Shown here piece by piece: positions 1 through 9,126 of a DNA stretch of 64,000 nucleotides. How positions within the stretch are numbered: position 1 is the first letter of the stretch; every line of letters begins with the position of its first letter. Below the pieces are notes generated by a model, which was not told the origin of the DNA, ran no database searches, and worked only from the letters and a program-made list of their open reading frames with translations. Made by a program: the position numbers and the translations under genes. The DNA comes from Paracoccus haematequi. GTDB taxonomy: Bacteria > Pseudomonadota > Alphaproteobacteria > Rhodobacterales > Rhodobacteraceae. The DNA lies in assembly GCA_945881965.1 (NCBI GenBank), contig CAMCVS010000006.1, forward strand, positions 1 to 64,000. The letters run 5' to 3'.

Positions 1-953
1 GTCGAGCGCAGGGTGATGTCCGGGCAATCCCGACGCCATGCCGCGATTTCATCCAGCGTGCGGGCGGCGGCGGCGGGCCGGGCCATCCGTTTCAGCGTCT
101 CGGGATGCGCGTGTTGGAACGGAATATCCAGATAGGGCAAAATCCGCCCCTCCGCCATCAGCGGGATCAGGTCGCGCACATGCGGATAGGGATAGACGTA
201 ATGCATCCGCACCCATGTGCCGAGACTGCCCAGATCGCGCGCCAGATCGAGGATCGGGAATTTCGCCCCCCGGTCCGCCCAATCTGTGCCATAGGCCGAG
301 GTGTCCTGCGATATCACCAGCAATTCGCGCACACCGTTATCGACCAGCTTTTCGGCCTCGCGCAGCACCGCCTTGTGGGGGCGGCTGACCAGACGGCCGC
401 GCATGTCGGGGATGATGCAGAATTTGCAGGTATGGTTGCAACCCTCTGAAATCTTGAGGTAACTGTAATGCCGCGGCGTCAGTTTCACGCCCTGCGGCGG
501 CATCAGGTCGATGAACGGATCGGGCGATGGCGGCACGGCCTGATGCACCGCGTCAAGCACCTGTTCATATTGCTGCGGGCCGGTCACGGCCAGAACGCGG
601 GGGTGCGCGCCGGTGATGAAGGCCGCATCCGCGCCCAGACAGCCCGTCACGATCACCCGGCCGTTTTCGCGCAACGCCTCGCCGATGGCCTCCAGGCTTT
701 CGGCCTTGGCGCTGTCCAGAAAGCCGCAGGTGTTGACGATGACCGCGTCCGCGCCCGCGTAATCGGCGGAAATCGCGTAACCTTCGGCACGCAGCCGGGT
801 CAGGATGCGTTCACTGTCCACCAGCGCCTTGGGGCAGCCGAGGCTGACCATGCCGATGGTCGGCTGGCCCGGACGCATGGTGGGACGCGGCGTCGCGTCA
901 AGCTGCGCGCGCGGGGCAAGGTCGGGGCGGAGGTTTGGCGGATTTTGTGACAT
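1..953 (-). CDS. rimO: Ribosomal protein S12 methylthiotransferase RimO (3' end cut by window)
   Basis: Radical-SAM enzyme that adds a methylthio group to the conserved aspartate of ribosomal protein S12. The N-terminal MTTase domain carries the cluster cysteines in SLGCPK, NTCGF and VTGCLG. The radical-SAM motif follows as [10 protein letters not shown] and then IIPDMRGR, the RimO version of CxxxCxxC. Translation starts at the ATG complementary to 951-953, after a roughly 25-residue proline-rich lead. About 317 codons are present; the C-terminal part of the radical-SAM domain and the TRAM domain lie outside the window. MiaB is the main alternative, but the MRGR context and [12 protein letters not shown] opening favour RimO. 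Confidence 0.95.
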   Translation of the reverse strand, partial: MSQNPPNLRPDLAPRAQLDATPRPTMRPGQPTIGMVSLGCPKALVDSERILTRLRAEGYAISADYAGADAVIVNTCGFLDSAKAESLEAIGEALRENGRVIVTGCLGADAAFITGAHPRVLAVTGPQQYEQVLDAVHQAVPPSPDPFIDLMPPQGVKLTPRHYSYLKISEGCNHTCKFCIIPDMRGRLVSRPHKAVLREAEKLVDNGVRELLVISQDTSAYGTDWADRGAKFPILDLARDLGSLGTWVRMHYVYPYPHVRDLIPLMAEGRILPYLDIPFQHAHPETLKRMARPAAAARTLDEIAAWRRDCPDITLRS

Positions 954-992
954 GAATGCGCTATAGCCGCCCCGCCCCGCTGCGAAAAGAGG

Positions 993-1601
993 TCACGAGG
1001 GCGGCAGCGGCAACAGATCGGTAATCTTTGGCACCGCGCCCGACCCCGGCGGGCCGCCCAACATGCCGCTCTGCGCGAGCGCGGCATAGCCATGCACCAG
1101 CGACCACAGTATGGTTTCCAACTGACGCTGGTCCGTCATGGGGGCCAGCCCGTCGCGGATCAAGTCGGCAGCGACCTCTGACAGCACCGCGTAACTGGCG
1201 CGCGCGGCTGTCCGATAGTCGTCACTCGTCAGATCGCAATGCAGCGGCGACAACATCAACTGGTAAAGCGCCGGATTTGCCGTGGCAAACCCGACATAGC
1301 CATCGGCCATCGCAATCAGCCGGTCGCGCGCGGGGGCATGGTCGGGCAATTGCCCCCGCATCGCGGCGGTGTGGCGGTGCCAGGCTTCGGTCGCGATTGC
1401 GGTCAGCAGGCCCCGCAGCGATCCGAAATGGTTCTTGGGCGCGGTGTGGCTGACGCCCGCCCGCGCGGCAATCGCTCGCAGGCTAAGCGCCGCCAACCCG
1501 TCCTGTTCCAGACAGGCAATCCCGGCGCTGATCAGCGCATTCTTCAGATCGCCGTGATGATAGGCTTTTTCCTGCGCCGCAGACGGTGTGATCAAGTCCA
1601 T
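993..1601 (-). CDS. TetR-family transcriptional regulator (WHG-type C-terminal domain)
   Basis: A 202-residue DNA-binding regulator. The helix-turn-helix lies at about residues 35-60 (ALSLRAIAARAGVSHTAPKNHF) and the ligand-binding half resembles TetR_C/WHG proteins (YVGFATANPALYQLML). The start chosen is the ATG complementary to 1599-1601; extending upstream would read through the operator. It is divergent from the membrane-protein pair at 1713-2969. Two copies of one pseudo-palindrome sit between them, one covering this gene's ribosome binding site, so autorepression and control of the divergent pair are likely. The ligand is unknown. Confidence 0.9.
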   Translation of the reverse strand: MDLITPSAAQEKAYHHGDLKNALISAGIACLEQDGLAALSLRAIAARAGVSHTAPKNHFGSLRGLLTAIATEAWHRHTAAMRGQLPDHAPARDRLIAMADGYVGFATANPALYQLMLSPLHCDLTSDDYRTAARASYAVLSEVAADLIRDGLAPMTDQRQLETILWSLVHGYAALAQSGMLGGPPGSGAVPKITDLLPLPPS

Positions 1602-1602
1602 A

Positions 1603-1680
1603 TTTCCACCGTAAATATTTTCGCTGGACAGCGCAAGCGAATCATTGCAGCATGTTGCCAATGGAAATTTACGGTGGAAA
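1603..1680. promoter_or_regulatory. Paired TetR-type operator in divergent promoter region
   Basis: A perfect 14-bp inverted repeat occurs as TTTCCACCGTAAAT at 1603-1616 and ATTTACGGTGGAAA at 1667-1680. Each copy is itself a pseudo-palindrome of the form TTTMC-N3-GKAAA, the size expected for a TetR dimer site. Site centres are 65 bp apart. The left copy ends 1 bp from the tetR start codon. The right copy ends 32 bp before the start of the divergent membrane gene. Operator function is inferred from position and symmetry. Confidence 0.75.
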
Positions 1681-1712
1681 CTGCGGTTCCGCCAAGGACA
1701 CTGGAGTATCGC

Positions 1713-2171
1713 ATGACCCCCGAAGACATTTTCGCCATCGCGAACACGGCGGCCTTGCCCGGTTGGGCGATCCTGATCCTTGCACCGCGGCGCTGGCCGT
1801 TGCTGAACGCGGTTCCGGCGTTGATCCTGCCGGGGGCGCTGTCGCTGGGCTATGCGGCGATGGTGCTGACGCATTTCGCGAACGCGGCGGCGGCAGGGGG
1901 CGGTTACGGCACCCTCGCGCAGGTCGCCATCCTGTTCGGTGATGACTGGGCACTGCTGGCGGGCTGGGTGCATTATCTGGCCTTTGACATGTTCGTTGGG
2001 GCTTGGGCCGCAGCGCGGATGGATCGCATTGGTCTGGACCGGATCGTGCAAGCCGCTGTTCTGGTTTCGATATTCATGTTTGGCCCGCTGGGGTTGGCGC
2101 TGGTGCTGCTGACCGATCTGGGCCTGCGGACGCCGCTGCTGTTTTCAACTTCCCTCAAGAAAGAGGCCTGA
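1713..2171 (+). CDS. ABA4-like (DUF4281) integral membrane protein
   Basis: A 152-residue hydrophobic protein with about four membrane segments. The motif GWVHYLAFDMFVGAWAAARM, near residues 88-107, matches the ABA4-like/DUF4281 family, whose plant member takes part in neoxanthin formation; bacterial members have no firm function. It begins at ATG 1713, 32 bp after the right-hand operator. It is the first gene of a two-gene unit with the membrane protein at 2175, only 3 nt downstream, and is probably under the divergent TetR regulator. Confidence 0.8.
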   Translation: MTPEDIFAIANTAALPGWAILILAPRRWPLLNAVPALILPGALSLGYAAMVLTHFANAAAAGGGYGTLAQVAILFGDDWALLAGWVHYLAFDMFVGAWAAARMDRIGLDRIVQAAVLVSIFMFGPLGLALVLLTDLGLRTPLLFSTSLKKEA

Positions 2172-2174
2172 GCC

Positions 2175-2969
2175 ATGACGATGACCTATTCCATGCCCCG
2201 CGCCGAACCCTTGCCGTTCGACGTGCTGACCGGGTCCGCGCTGGCCCTGCTGGGTGTGACCGCTGTCTGGGCCGTGGCCGACCCGCGCCTGTTGGCCGAT
2301 GTGCCGGTCTGGGCCAAACCGGCCAAGTTTGCGCTGTCCTTTGTGGTGCATTTTGCCACGCTGGCGCTGATCGTGCGGGCGATGTCGCCTGTGGCCCGCG
2401 ACACGCGTGGGGTGCGGAGCGCGGCCTTGGTCATGAGCGCGGCCTTCGTGATCGAAATGGCCTACATGATCTTTCAGGCCGCGCAGGCGCAGCCCTCGCA
2501 TTTCAACCTGGGCACACCGTTTCATGCGGCGATGTATTCCGTGATGGGGGTCGGTGCGGTGTTGTTGATCGTGATGCCGGTGGTCGTGGCGCGCGCGGCG
2601 CTGCGCGATACCGCGTCAATGATGGGTCCCGCCACGCGGGCAGGGGTGTGGTGGGGGGCGCTGGCCTCGGCCGTTCTGACCCTGATCGTGGCCGGGACAA
2701 TGTCCTCGGGCAGCGGTCACTTGGTCGGGGTGCCGTCGTCCGGGGCGGCGAGCCTGCCGGTGTTTGGCTGGTCGGCCACCGTGGGCGACCTGCGCCCCGC
2801 GCATTTTCTGGCGCTGCACGCGTTGCAGGCCTTGCCATTGGCGGGCATCTGGCTGGACCGGCGCGGGCAATCCGCGCGGTTAATCCCCGGCGTGGCGGCC
2901 CTTTGGGCGCTGGCGACGTTTGCGGTGTTCGTTCAGGCCTTGCTGGGCTTGCCGCTGATCCGCCTGTGA
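2175..2969 (+). CDS. Polytopic membrane protein of unknown function
   Basis: A 264-residue inner-membrane protein with about seven predicted hydrophobic helices, starting around residues 20-38 and ending at the C-terminus. No catalytic motif was recognised. Scattered polar residues include a K-P-A-K-F stretch after the first helix and a conserved-looking S-S-G-S-G-H turn near residue 180. It lies 3 nt after the ABA4-like gene, so the two are almost certainly cotranscribed and under the same TetR control. Function is unknown. Confidence 0.75.
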   Translation: MTMTYSMPRAEPLPFDVLTGSALALLGVTAVWAVADPRLLADVPVWAKPAKFALSFVVHFATLALIVRAMSPVARDTRGVRSAALVMSAAFVIEMAYMIFQAAQAQPSHFNLGTPFHAAMYSVMGVGAVLLIVMPVVVARAALRDTASMMGPATRAGVWWGALASAVLTLIVAGTMSSGSGHLVGVPSSGAASLPVFGWSATVGDLRPAHFLALHALQALPLAGIWLDRRGQSARLIPGVAALWALATFAVFVQALLGLPLIRL

Positions 2970-2970
2970 C

Positions 2971-2990
2971 GGCGGGGGTTACACCCCGCC
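2971..2990. terminator. Stem-loop between convergent genes
   Basis: GGCGGGG (2971-2977) pairs perfectly with CCCCGCC (2984-2990) around a 6-nt loop. It begins 1 nt after the stop of the plus-strand membrane gene and covers the last codons of the minus-strand oxidoreductase. It is probably a bidirectional 3'-end structure. No T-run follows on either strand, so intrinsic termination is only possible, not shown. Confidence 0.45.
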
Positions 2991-4592
2991 ATCCACCGGT
3001 TCGAATTTATCGGCGCGCGCGCGGCGCCAGCGTTCCAGATAGCCGAACCGGTCATCATCCTCACGCAGCAAAAACCCTTCGGGCATATAGGGATAGACGT
3101 CCTGCCCGGTGACCATGTCGCGGTCGTTCTCGCGCATCATCAGGTGGTGGGGCTGAAATCCCGAGGGGTGCGACAGGCCCGCCGCCGAGGTCATGTCACC
3201 CAGCGCTTTCACGGTATTCTTGTGGAAATGATACACGCGTTCCGCTTTGTCGGGCACCACCAAGGCCTTCTGCCGCGCCTTGTCCTGCGTCGCGACCCCG
3301 GTCGGGCAGTGGTTGGTGTGGCAGGCCTGCGCCTGAATGCAGCCGACCGAGAACATGAACCCCCGCGCCGAATTGGCCCAATCCGCACCAAGCGCCAGCG
3401 CTTTGGCGATGTGGAACGCATGGATCAGCTTGCCCGAGGCCCCCAGTTTCACCCGGTCGCGCAGCCCCGCACCGCGCAGGGTATTATGCGCAAATGTCAG
3501 CCCTTCGACGAGCGGCATGCCCATGTGATTGGCAAATTCCATCGGCGCGGCCCCGGTGCCGCCTTCCTTGCCGTCGATGACGATGAAATCCGGTGTGATC
3601 CCGGTTTCCAGCATCGCTTTGACAATGCACATGAATTCACGGCGATGCCCGATGCATAGCTTGAATCCCGCCGGTTTGCCGCCGGATAATTCGCGCATGC
3701 GGGCGATGAACTGCATCATCTCGATGGGGGTGCTGAAGGCCGAATGGGACGCGGGCGAATGGCAATCCACCCCCATCGGCACCCCGCGCGCCTCGGCGAT
3801 TTCGGGGCTGATCTTGGCGGCAGGCAAAACCCCGCCCTGACCCGGTTTGGCCCCTTGCGACAGTTTCAACTCGACCATCTTGATCTGCGGATCAGACGCC
3901 TGCGCCGCGAATCGGTCCGGATCGAATTTGCCATCCGGGGTTCGCGCGCCGAAATACCCCGACCCGATTTCCCAGATCAGATCGCCGCCGCCTTCGCGAT
4001 GATAGCGGGAAATGCCGCCTTCGCCTGTGTCATGGGCAAATCCGCCCTTCTTGGCGCCTTTGTTCAGGGCCAGAATTGCATTCGCCGACAATGCGCCAAA
4101 TGACATCGCCGAGATGTTATAGATCGACGCATCATAGGGCTGCGTGCAATCTGGTCCGCCGATATGGACGCGGAAATTGGTATCCTCGATCTTGCGCGGC
4201 ACGATGGAATGGGTGATCCATTGATAGCCGCCGTCATAAACCCGTTTTTTCGTGCCAAACGGGCGCTTGTCCTCGACATTTTTGGCGCGCTGATAGACTA
4301 TCTCGCGCTGCTCGCGGGAGAACGGCAATTCTTCCTCGTCACCCTCGATCAGATATTGCCGGATTTCCGGGCGAATTCCTTCGAAGAAATACCGCATCCG
4401 GCCCAGCACCGGATAATTGCGCAGCACGGCATGTTTGGTCTGGACCAGATCTTGGATACCCATCGCCACCAGCACCCCGAACAGGACAATGCCGATCCAG
4501 GCCGCTGAAAACCATACCACTAGTATAAGACTGACCGACAAGCCCGCGATCACCCCGGCAAAGGTGATCAGGCGGTAATATTGCGATATCAC
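2979..4592 (-). CDS. Membrane-anchored FMN-binding glutamate synthase-family protein
   Basis: About 537 residues, built on the FMN/iron-sulfur synthase domain of glutamate synthase without the amidotransferase or central domains. Two hydrophobic helices (about residues 8-45) precede the barrel, so it should sit on the inner membrane with the catalytic domain in the cytosol. FMN-domain hallmarks are SIYNISAMSFGALS, SQGAKPGQGG and KEGGTGAAP, and the 3Fe-4S cysteines lie in CIQAQACHTNHCPTGVA. I chose the GTG at 4592 because GGAGG lies 5 nt before it; an upstream TTG at 4613 would add seven residues and has no such site. The substrate of this stand-alone family is not established. Confidence 0.88.
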   Translation of the reverse strand: MISQYYRLITFAGVIAGLSVSLILVVWFSAAWIGIVLFGVLVAMGIQDLVQTKHAVLRNYPVLGRMRYFFEGIRPEIRQYLIEGDEEELPFSREQREIVYQRAKNVEDKRPFGTKKRVYDGGYQWITHSIVPRKIEDTNFRVHIGGPDCTQPYDASIYNISAMSFGALSANAILALNKGAKKGGFAHDTGEGGISRYHREGGGDLIWEIGSGYFGARTPDGKFDPDRFAAQASDPQIKMVELKLSQGAKPGQGGVLPAAKISPEIAEARGVPMGVDCHSPASHSAFSTPIEMMQFIARMRELSGGKPAGFKLCIGHRREFMCIVKAMLETGITPDFIVIDGKEGGTGAAPMEFANHMGMPLVEGLTFAHNTLRGAGLRDRVKLGASGKLIHAFHIAKALALGADWANSARGFMFSVGCIQAQACHTNHCPTGVATQDKARQKALVVPDKAERVYHFHKNTVKALGDMTSAAGLSHPSGFQPHHLMMRENDRDMVTGQDVYPYMPEGFLLREDDDRFGYLERWRRARADKFEPVDGGV

Positions 4593-4689
4593 GGTATCCT
4601 CCCTGCCGACCAAGGGCCGGTGTTCCTGCGCGCATGGTCTATATGACGCAGAATTACGTCAACATCGTTAAGGCGCGCAGGCAAAGATG

Positions 4690-5298
4690 TTATTTCTCGT
4701 CGGGACGGATCAGGTCGAACAGGCTGTCGATACGCGCGTAATCGCGGTAACCAAGCCGGGCCAGAGGTTGGAACTGCATCACGTCGAATCGCCCGTCCAC
4801 GACGCAGTCATCGCGCATGTAAACGCCTGTAACCTCACCAAATACAACGAAATTCGCCTCGCCCGGCAGGGTTACGACAGAGGTCAGCCGACATTCAAGC
4901 GCGGCCGGTGCGACGGCCACGCGCGCGCAGGCGATGGTGGCACATTCGATCTTGTCGAGGCCGGCATGAGCAAATTCGTCGGTGCCCGCGGCCAAGGTTT
5001 TCGACGTGGCGTTCATCGCATCGCGCAGCGCGTAAGCGACGATGTTAACACAAAAAACACCTGTCTCGCGGATATTGGCCACCGAATCCTTGGTGCCGGA
5101 CCTGTCGGATTTCGTCCCAGTGGAGGCAAACATCACCTGCGGCGGTTCATAGGCCACCGCGTTGAAAAAGGAGTAGGGTGCAAGATTGTCGGCCCCATCC
5201 GCGCCGCGCGTCGATATCCACCCGATCGGGCGGGGGGTGACGATCGCGTTGAACGGGTTATGCGGCAGGCCGTGGCCGTCGGCGGGGCGGTAGAACAT
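4690..5298 (-). CDS. Flavin reductase family protein (FMN-binding split barrel)
   Basis: A 202-residue protein starting MFYRPADGH at the ATG complementary to 5296-5298, preceded by an AAGGAAA site. The sequence NPFNAIVTPRPIGWISTRG followed by NLAPYSFFNAVAYEPPQVMF is typical of the DIM6/NTAB split-barrel flavoproteins. Members reduce flavin with NAD(P)H for partner oxygenases, or bind FMN for unknown uses. No oxygenase partner is adjacent. It is divergent from the acetyltransferase gene, separated by under 100 bp. Confidence 0.88.
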   Translation of the reverse strand: MFYRPADGHGLPHNPFNAIVTPRPIGWISTRGADGADNLAPYSFFNAVAYEPPQVMFASTGTKSDRSGTKDSVANIRETGVFCVNIVAYALRDAMNATSKTLAAGTDEFAHAGLDKIECATIACARVAVAPAALECRLTSVVTLPGEANFVVFGEVTGVYMRDDCVVDGRFDVMQFQPLARLGYRDYARIDSLFDLIRPDEK

Positions 5299-5389
5299 CG
5301 GATTTCCTTTTGCACATGGTTTCCCCTGACCTAATGCCATGTTAAGCGGCTTTCCACCTGTTGATCTTTGCGGACATGAGGCGGGCGGC

Positions 5390-5893
5390 GTGCGGGACCA
5401 ATACGACCTCAGCGAAGAACAGCCCGGCGATCGCTGGGAGGTGGAAAACCTGCTGGACCTGTGTTTTGCGCCCGGTCGCACGGCGCTGTCATCCTATCGG
5501 TTGCGGGATGGGGTGGCTCCGGTTGCGGCGTTGTGTCTGGTGGCGCGCGATACGTATGGCATCATCGCGGGGGCGATCCGCTATTGGCCGGTGAAGGTCG
5601 GCAGTCATGCGGTGCTGCTGCTGGGGCCCGTGGCGGTCCATCCGACCCGGCAGGGCGAGGGGCTGGGGGCGCTTTTGATCCAGGACAGTCTGGAGCGCGC
5701 GGCGCGCGCCGGATGGAACAGGGTGCTGTTGGTGGGCGATGCACCGTACTACGGGCGGTTTGGGTTTGACCGGCTGGACGGTGTCGAAATGCCCCCCCCC
5801 ACGAACCCGGCGCGGGTGTTGGGTTACGAGGTGCATGATGGCGCATGGCATGGGGTCAAAGGGGCCGTCACGCGGTGGGCTGACAATGGGTGA
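5390..5893 (+). CDS. GNAT-family N-acetyltransferase
   Basis: A 167-residue acetyltransferase in the group whose N-terminus contains a GDRWEVENLLDLCFAPGRTALSSYRLR-like stretch. The acetyl-CoA loop is near residues 85-105 (GPVAVHPTRQGEGLGALLI, the Q/R-x-x-G-x-G/A motif). The GDAPYYGRFGF segment is typical of the YhbS-like subgroup. I prefer the GTG at 5390, with GAGG just upstream, because family members begin close to this point. An ATG at 5339 would add 17 residues but lacks a visible ribosome binding site. The acceptor substrate is unknown. Confidence 0.85.
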   Translation: MRDQYDLSEEQPGDRWEVENLLDLCFAPGRTALSSYRLRDGVAPVAALCLVARDTYGIIAGAIRYWPVKVGSHAVLLLGPVAVHPTRQGEGLGALLIQDSLERAARAGWNRVLLVGDAPYYGRFGFDRLDGVEMPPPTNPARVLGYEVHDGAWHGVKGAVTRWADNG

Positions 5894-5987
5894 CCCCGGG
5901 TGTTTGGCTGATTGTCGCTGACATTCTTTGTGCGCATAGGGACGGAAGCATCAGGCTGACCGGCCATCGCATCGCCAGCCGCGTCGT

Positions 5988-6001
5988 CCTGCGCGCGCAG
6001 G
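5988..6001. repeat. Perfect 14-bp palindrome upstream of EcsC gene
   Basis: CCTGCGCGCGCAGG is a perfect 14-bp palindrome in the 178-bp gap before the EcsC gene. It could be an operator or merely a product of high GC. No other signal in this gap was recognised. Confidence 0.3.
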
Positions 6002-6071
6002 GATGGTTTCGGTCCGTCAATCGGGATGCTTGGCCCTTGAACCTGCCATCATGACTGCCCATCCTAGAACG

Positions 6072-6878
6072 ATGACATCGCACCAGCAGGCCACCATGGA
6101 CATTCTCGACCGCGCCGCGCCCCGCCTGACAGAGAGCGACGTGCAGGACCGGCTCAACCTTTTCGTGAAGCGGCATGCGCAGGCGTATGGTTTGGGGATG
6201 CAGGTGCTGAACCTGTTGGGCAGTCGGGCGGAGAATCTGCTGGACAGCCTGCCAGCCCCGGTTCGCGCCGGGTTGGGCCGCACCACAGAGGCGGCCTTGC
6301 GCGGGGCTTTTGATGCGGCGCAAGCCAGCCGTGGCATGATCGGCGATCCGCCCGATTGGCTGGCAACAGCCATCGGCACCGCGATGGGGGCGGCGGGCGG
6401 CGCGGGTGGGTTGGCGACCTCGCTCGCGGAATTGCCGGTCACGGTCACGGTGCTGATGCGGGGGGTGCAGGCGCGGGCGCTGGATCATGGGTTTGACCCG
6501 GCCGAGGCGTCGGTGCGGTTCGATTGCCTGCACGTGCTGGGGTCTGCCGGGCCGCTGACACAGGATGACGGGGCCGAACTAGCGTTTCTGGCGGCACGGA
6601 TGACGCTGACGGGACCGGCGCTGAACCGGCTGATCGCCTCCGTTGCCCCGCGACTGGCAACTGCGCTTGGGCAGAAACTGGCGGCGCAGGCCGTGCCAGT
6701 CTTGGGCGCGGTGGCAGGGGCGGCGACAAACTATGCCTACCTGACCTATTATCAGGACATGGCGCATGTGCATTTCGGGCTGCGTCGTCTGGCCATAGAT
6801 GCCGACCGCGACGAGGCCGAAATTCGCCGCGATTTCATTGCGTTATTGCCGCCACGCCGGGTGTTGCGCGGGTTCTGA
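6072..6878 (+). CDS. EcsC family protein
   Basis: About 268 residues. The region from about residue 45 is EcsC-like: a glycine/alanine-rich amphipathic helix pair (AIGTAMGAAGGAGGLATSLAELPVTVTVLMRGV) and a later VPVLGAVAGAATNYAYLTYYQDMAHVHFGLRRL segment. EcsC was named for a protein encoded with a Bacillus ABC transporter; its biochemical role is not settled. The start is ambiguous: ATGs at 6003, 6051, 6072 and 6096 are all in frame and none has a strong ribosome binding site. The 3' end is 7 nt from the convergent ptsP stop. Confidence 0.8.
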   Translation: MTSHQQATMDILDRAAPRLTESDVQDRLNLFVKRHAQAYGLGMQVLNLLGSRAENLLDSLPAPVRAGLGRTTEAALRGAFDAAQASRGMIGDPPDWLATAIGTAMGAAGGAGGLATSLAELPVTVTVLMRGVQARALDHGFDPAEASVRFDCLHVLGSAGPLTQDDGAELAFLAARMTLTGPALNRLIASVAPRLATALGQKLAAQAVPVLGAVAGAATNYAYLTYYQDMAHVHFGLRRLAIDADRDEAEIRRDFIALLPPRRVLRGF

Positions 6879-6885
6879 CGCGGGC

Positions 6886-9126
6886 CTAGTCCAGCGTGGC
6901 GAGATAGGCCTGCACCGCCGGGCGCACCGTTTCCGCCCCGACGGCACGCGCCCCGTCGATCACGGCGCGCAAATCGCCCAGATCAACGCGGCGCAGCATG
7001 TGCTTGACCGGCCCGATGGACGCAGGCCGCATCGACAAGGTGCGAAAGCCGATGGCGGCCAGACAGGCGGCCTCGACCGGGCGACCCGCATCCTCGCCAC
7101 AAAACGACAGCGGCGTGCCGGTGATGCCGCAGACCCGCACCACCCCTTCGAGGAAATTCAGGAAACTGGCGTTCAGCGTGTCATAGCGCCGCCGCACCCG
7201 TTCATTCTCGCGGTCCGCCGCAAAGAAGAACTGTTTCAGATCGTTGCCGCCGACCGACAGGAACCCGACCTCGCCGAAAAACGCGCGCGAGGCATAGGCC
7301 AGCGAGGGCGTTTCCAGCATCGCGCCGATCTCGATCTTTTCGGGCAGGGGGTGGCCTAAAATGCGCTCGCGTTCCAAGGCCTTGTCCATCTCGGCGCGGG
7401 CGGCGCGGTATTCGGCATGTTCGGCGACAAAGGGAAACATCACCGACAGGGGCCGCCCGTTCGCCGCGCGCAACAGCGCCTGCAATTGCATCCGCAGCAC
7501 GCCGGGTTTGTCCAGACCCACCCGTATCGCGCGCCAGCCCATCGCCGGGTTGGGTTCGTCATTCGGTTTCAGATAGGGCAGCACCTTGTCCGACCCGATA
7601 TCCAGCGTGCGGAATACCACGCGTTTGCCGCGCGCTGCGTCCAATACGCGGGCGTATAGTCGGGACAATTCCTGGCGGCGCGGCATCTGGTTGCGCACCA
7701 GAAACTGCAATTCGGTGCGAAACAGCCCCACCGCTTCGGCGCCTGACGATTCCAGACTAGGCAGATCGGCCATCAGGCCCGCGTTCATGTGCAGGGATAA
7801 CACGGTGCCGCAGCGGGTCAGCGCCGGTTCATCCCGGATCGAGGCATAGCGTTGCTGGGCGGCGGCCTGCATTGCGATCTTGTCGCGGAAGGCGGCGGCG
7901 ACGGTGTCACCGGGGCGCAGATGCACGATGCCCTGATCGCCGTCCACCATGATCGGATCGCCGTTCAGCGCCTCGGTGGTGATGCGTCCGGCGTGAATGA
8001 CCAGCGGGATCGCCAGTGCGCGGGCGACAATCGCAGCATGGCTGCCGACAGAGCCTTCTTCAAGCACCACGCCGCGCAATTTCCGCCCGTAATCCAGCAG
8101 TTCCGCCGGACCGATATTGCGTGCGATCAGGATCGGATCATCGGGCATTTGCGCGCCGGTATCGCGGCCCTGACCGGTCAGCAGCCGCAGCAGCCGGTTC
8201 GACAGATCGTCCAGATCGTTCAGCCGGTCGCGCAGATAGGCGTCATTGGATTGCGACAGCCGCGCCCGCGCCGCGCCCTGTTCCTTTTCCACCGCCGCCT
8301 CGGCGGACAGGCCGCGGGCGACGTCCTCTTCCATCCGGCGCATCCAGCCTTTGGAATGGGCGAACATCCGATAGGCCTCCAGCACCTCGCGCTGTTCGCC
8401 GTCGACGTCCGGGGTCAGCATCCGGTCGACATCAAGCCGCAGCTTGTCGACCGCGTCATGCAGGCGCTGCGTCTCTTTTTCCGGGTCATCAGCGATGGGG
8501 TTGGTGACGACGACGCGCGGCTCGTGCAGCCAGACATGGCCGATGGCCGCGCCTTCCTGGCCCGTCGTGCCACGGATCATCACCGGCTGCTGGTGCCGCG
8601 CGCCCATGGCATCCGAATTGTCGCCGACAAATGCGCCCAGTTCGGTCATTTCCGCCAGCACCATGGCGACGACTTCCAACGCATAAATCTCGTCGCCGAC
8701 AAACTCGCGCGCGGTTTTCGATTGCACGACCAACACGCCCAGCGTTTCGCCCAGACGCTGGATCGGCACCCCCAGGAAAGACGAATAAATCTCTTCGCCG
8801 GTTTCGGGCATATAGCGAAATCCGCGCGTGGCCGGCGCGTTGGCGGTGTTGACGATCTGGCCCGACCGTGCGACGCGGCCCACCAACCCCTCGCCCAGCT
8901 TCATCCGGGTCTGGTGCACGGCCTCTTTGCGCAGACCTTCGGTGGCGCAAAGTTCCAGCGTTTCGGGGTCGCGGAACAGGTAGATCGAACAGACCTCGGA
9001 GGCCATCGAGTCCGCGATCAGATGAGTGATCAGGTCCAGCCGCGCCTGTCCGGCGTGGTCTTCGGCCATCGTATCACGCAAGCGGCGCAATAGCTTGCGG
9101 CTGTCGCTTTCCAGACCCTGCGGCAT
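6886..9126 (-). CDS. ptsP: PTS-Ntr enzyme I, phosphoenolpyruvate-protein phosphotransferase PtsP
   Basis: A 746-residue EI-Ntr that autophosphorylates on histidine with PEP and passes the phosphate to NPr, linking carbon and nitrogen status to PtsN regulation. The N-terminal GAF domain spans about residues 15-165. The phosphohistidine lies in GSVGSHAAIVARALAIP (His363). The PEP-binding barrel follows, with FRTLDIGSDK and the C-terminal FCGEDAGRP motif. It starts at ATG 9126, preceded by a GAGGAA site. It lies downstream of lysC in the same direction, a common Rhodobacterales arrangement. ptsN and the NPr gene are not in the window. Confidence 0.95.
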   Translation of the reverse strand: MPQGLESDSRKLLRRLRDTMAEDHAGQARLDLITHLIADSMASEVCSIYLFRDPETLELCATEGLRKEAVHQTRMKLGEGLVGRVARSGQIVNTANAPATRGFRYMPETGEEIYSSFLGVPIQRLGETLGVLVVQSKTAREFVGDEIYALEVVAMVLAEMTELGAFVGDNSDAMGARHQQPVMIRGTTGQEGAAIGHVWLHEPRVVVTNPIADDPEKETQRLHDAVDKLRLDVDRMLTPDVDGEQREVLEAYRMFAHSKGWMRRMEEDVARGLSAEAAVEKEQGAARARLSQSNDAYLRDRLNDLDDLSNRLLRLLTGQGRDTGAQMPDDPILIARNIGPAELLDYGRKLRGVVLEEGSVGSHAAIVARALAIPLVIHAGRITTEALNGDPIMVDGDQGIVHLRPGDTVAAAFRDKIAMQAAAQQRYASIRDEPALTRCGTVLSLHMNAGLMADLPSLESSGAEAVGLFRTELQFLVRNQMPRRQELSRLYARVLDAARGKRVVFRTLDIGSDKVLPYLKPNDEPNPAMGWRAIRVGLDKPGVLRMQLQALLRAANGRPLSVMFPFVAEHAEYRAARAEMDKALERERILGHPLPEKIEIGAMLETPSLAYASRAFFGEVGFLSVGGNDLKQFFFAADRENERVRRRYDTLNASFLNFLEGVVRVCGITGTPLSFCGEDAGRPVEAACLAAIGFRTLSMRPASIGPVKHMLRRVDLGDLRAVIDGARAVGAETVRPAVQAYLATLD

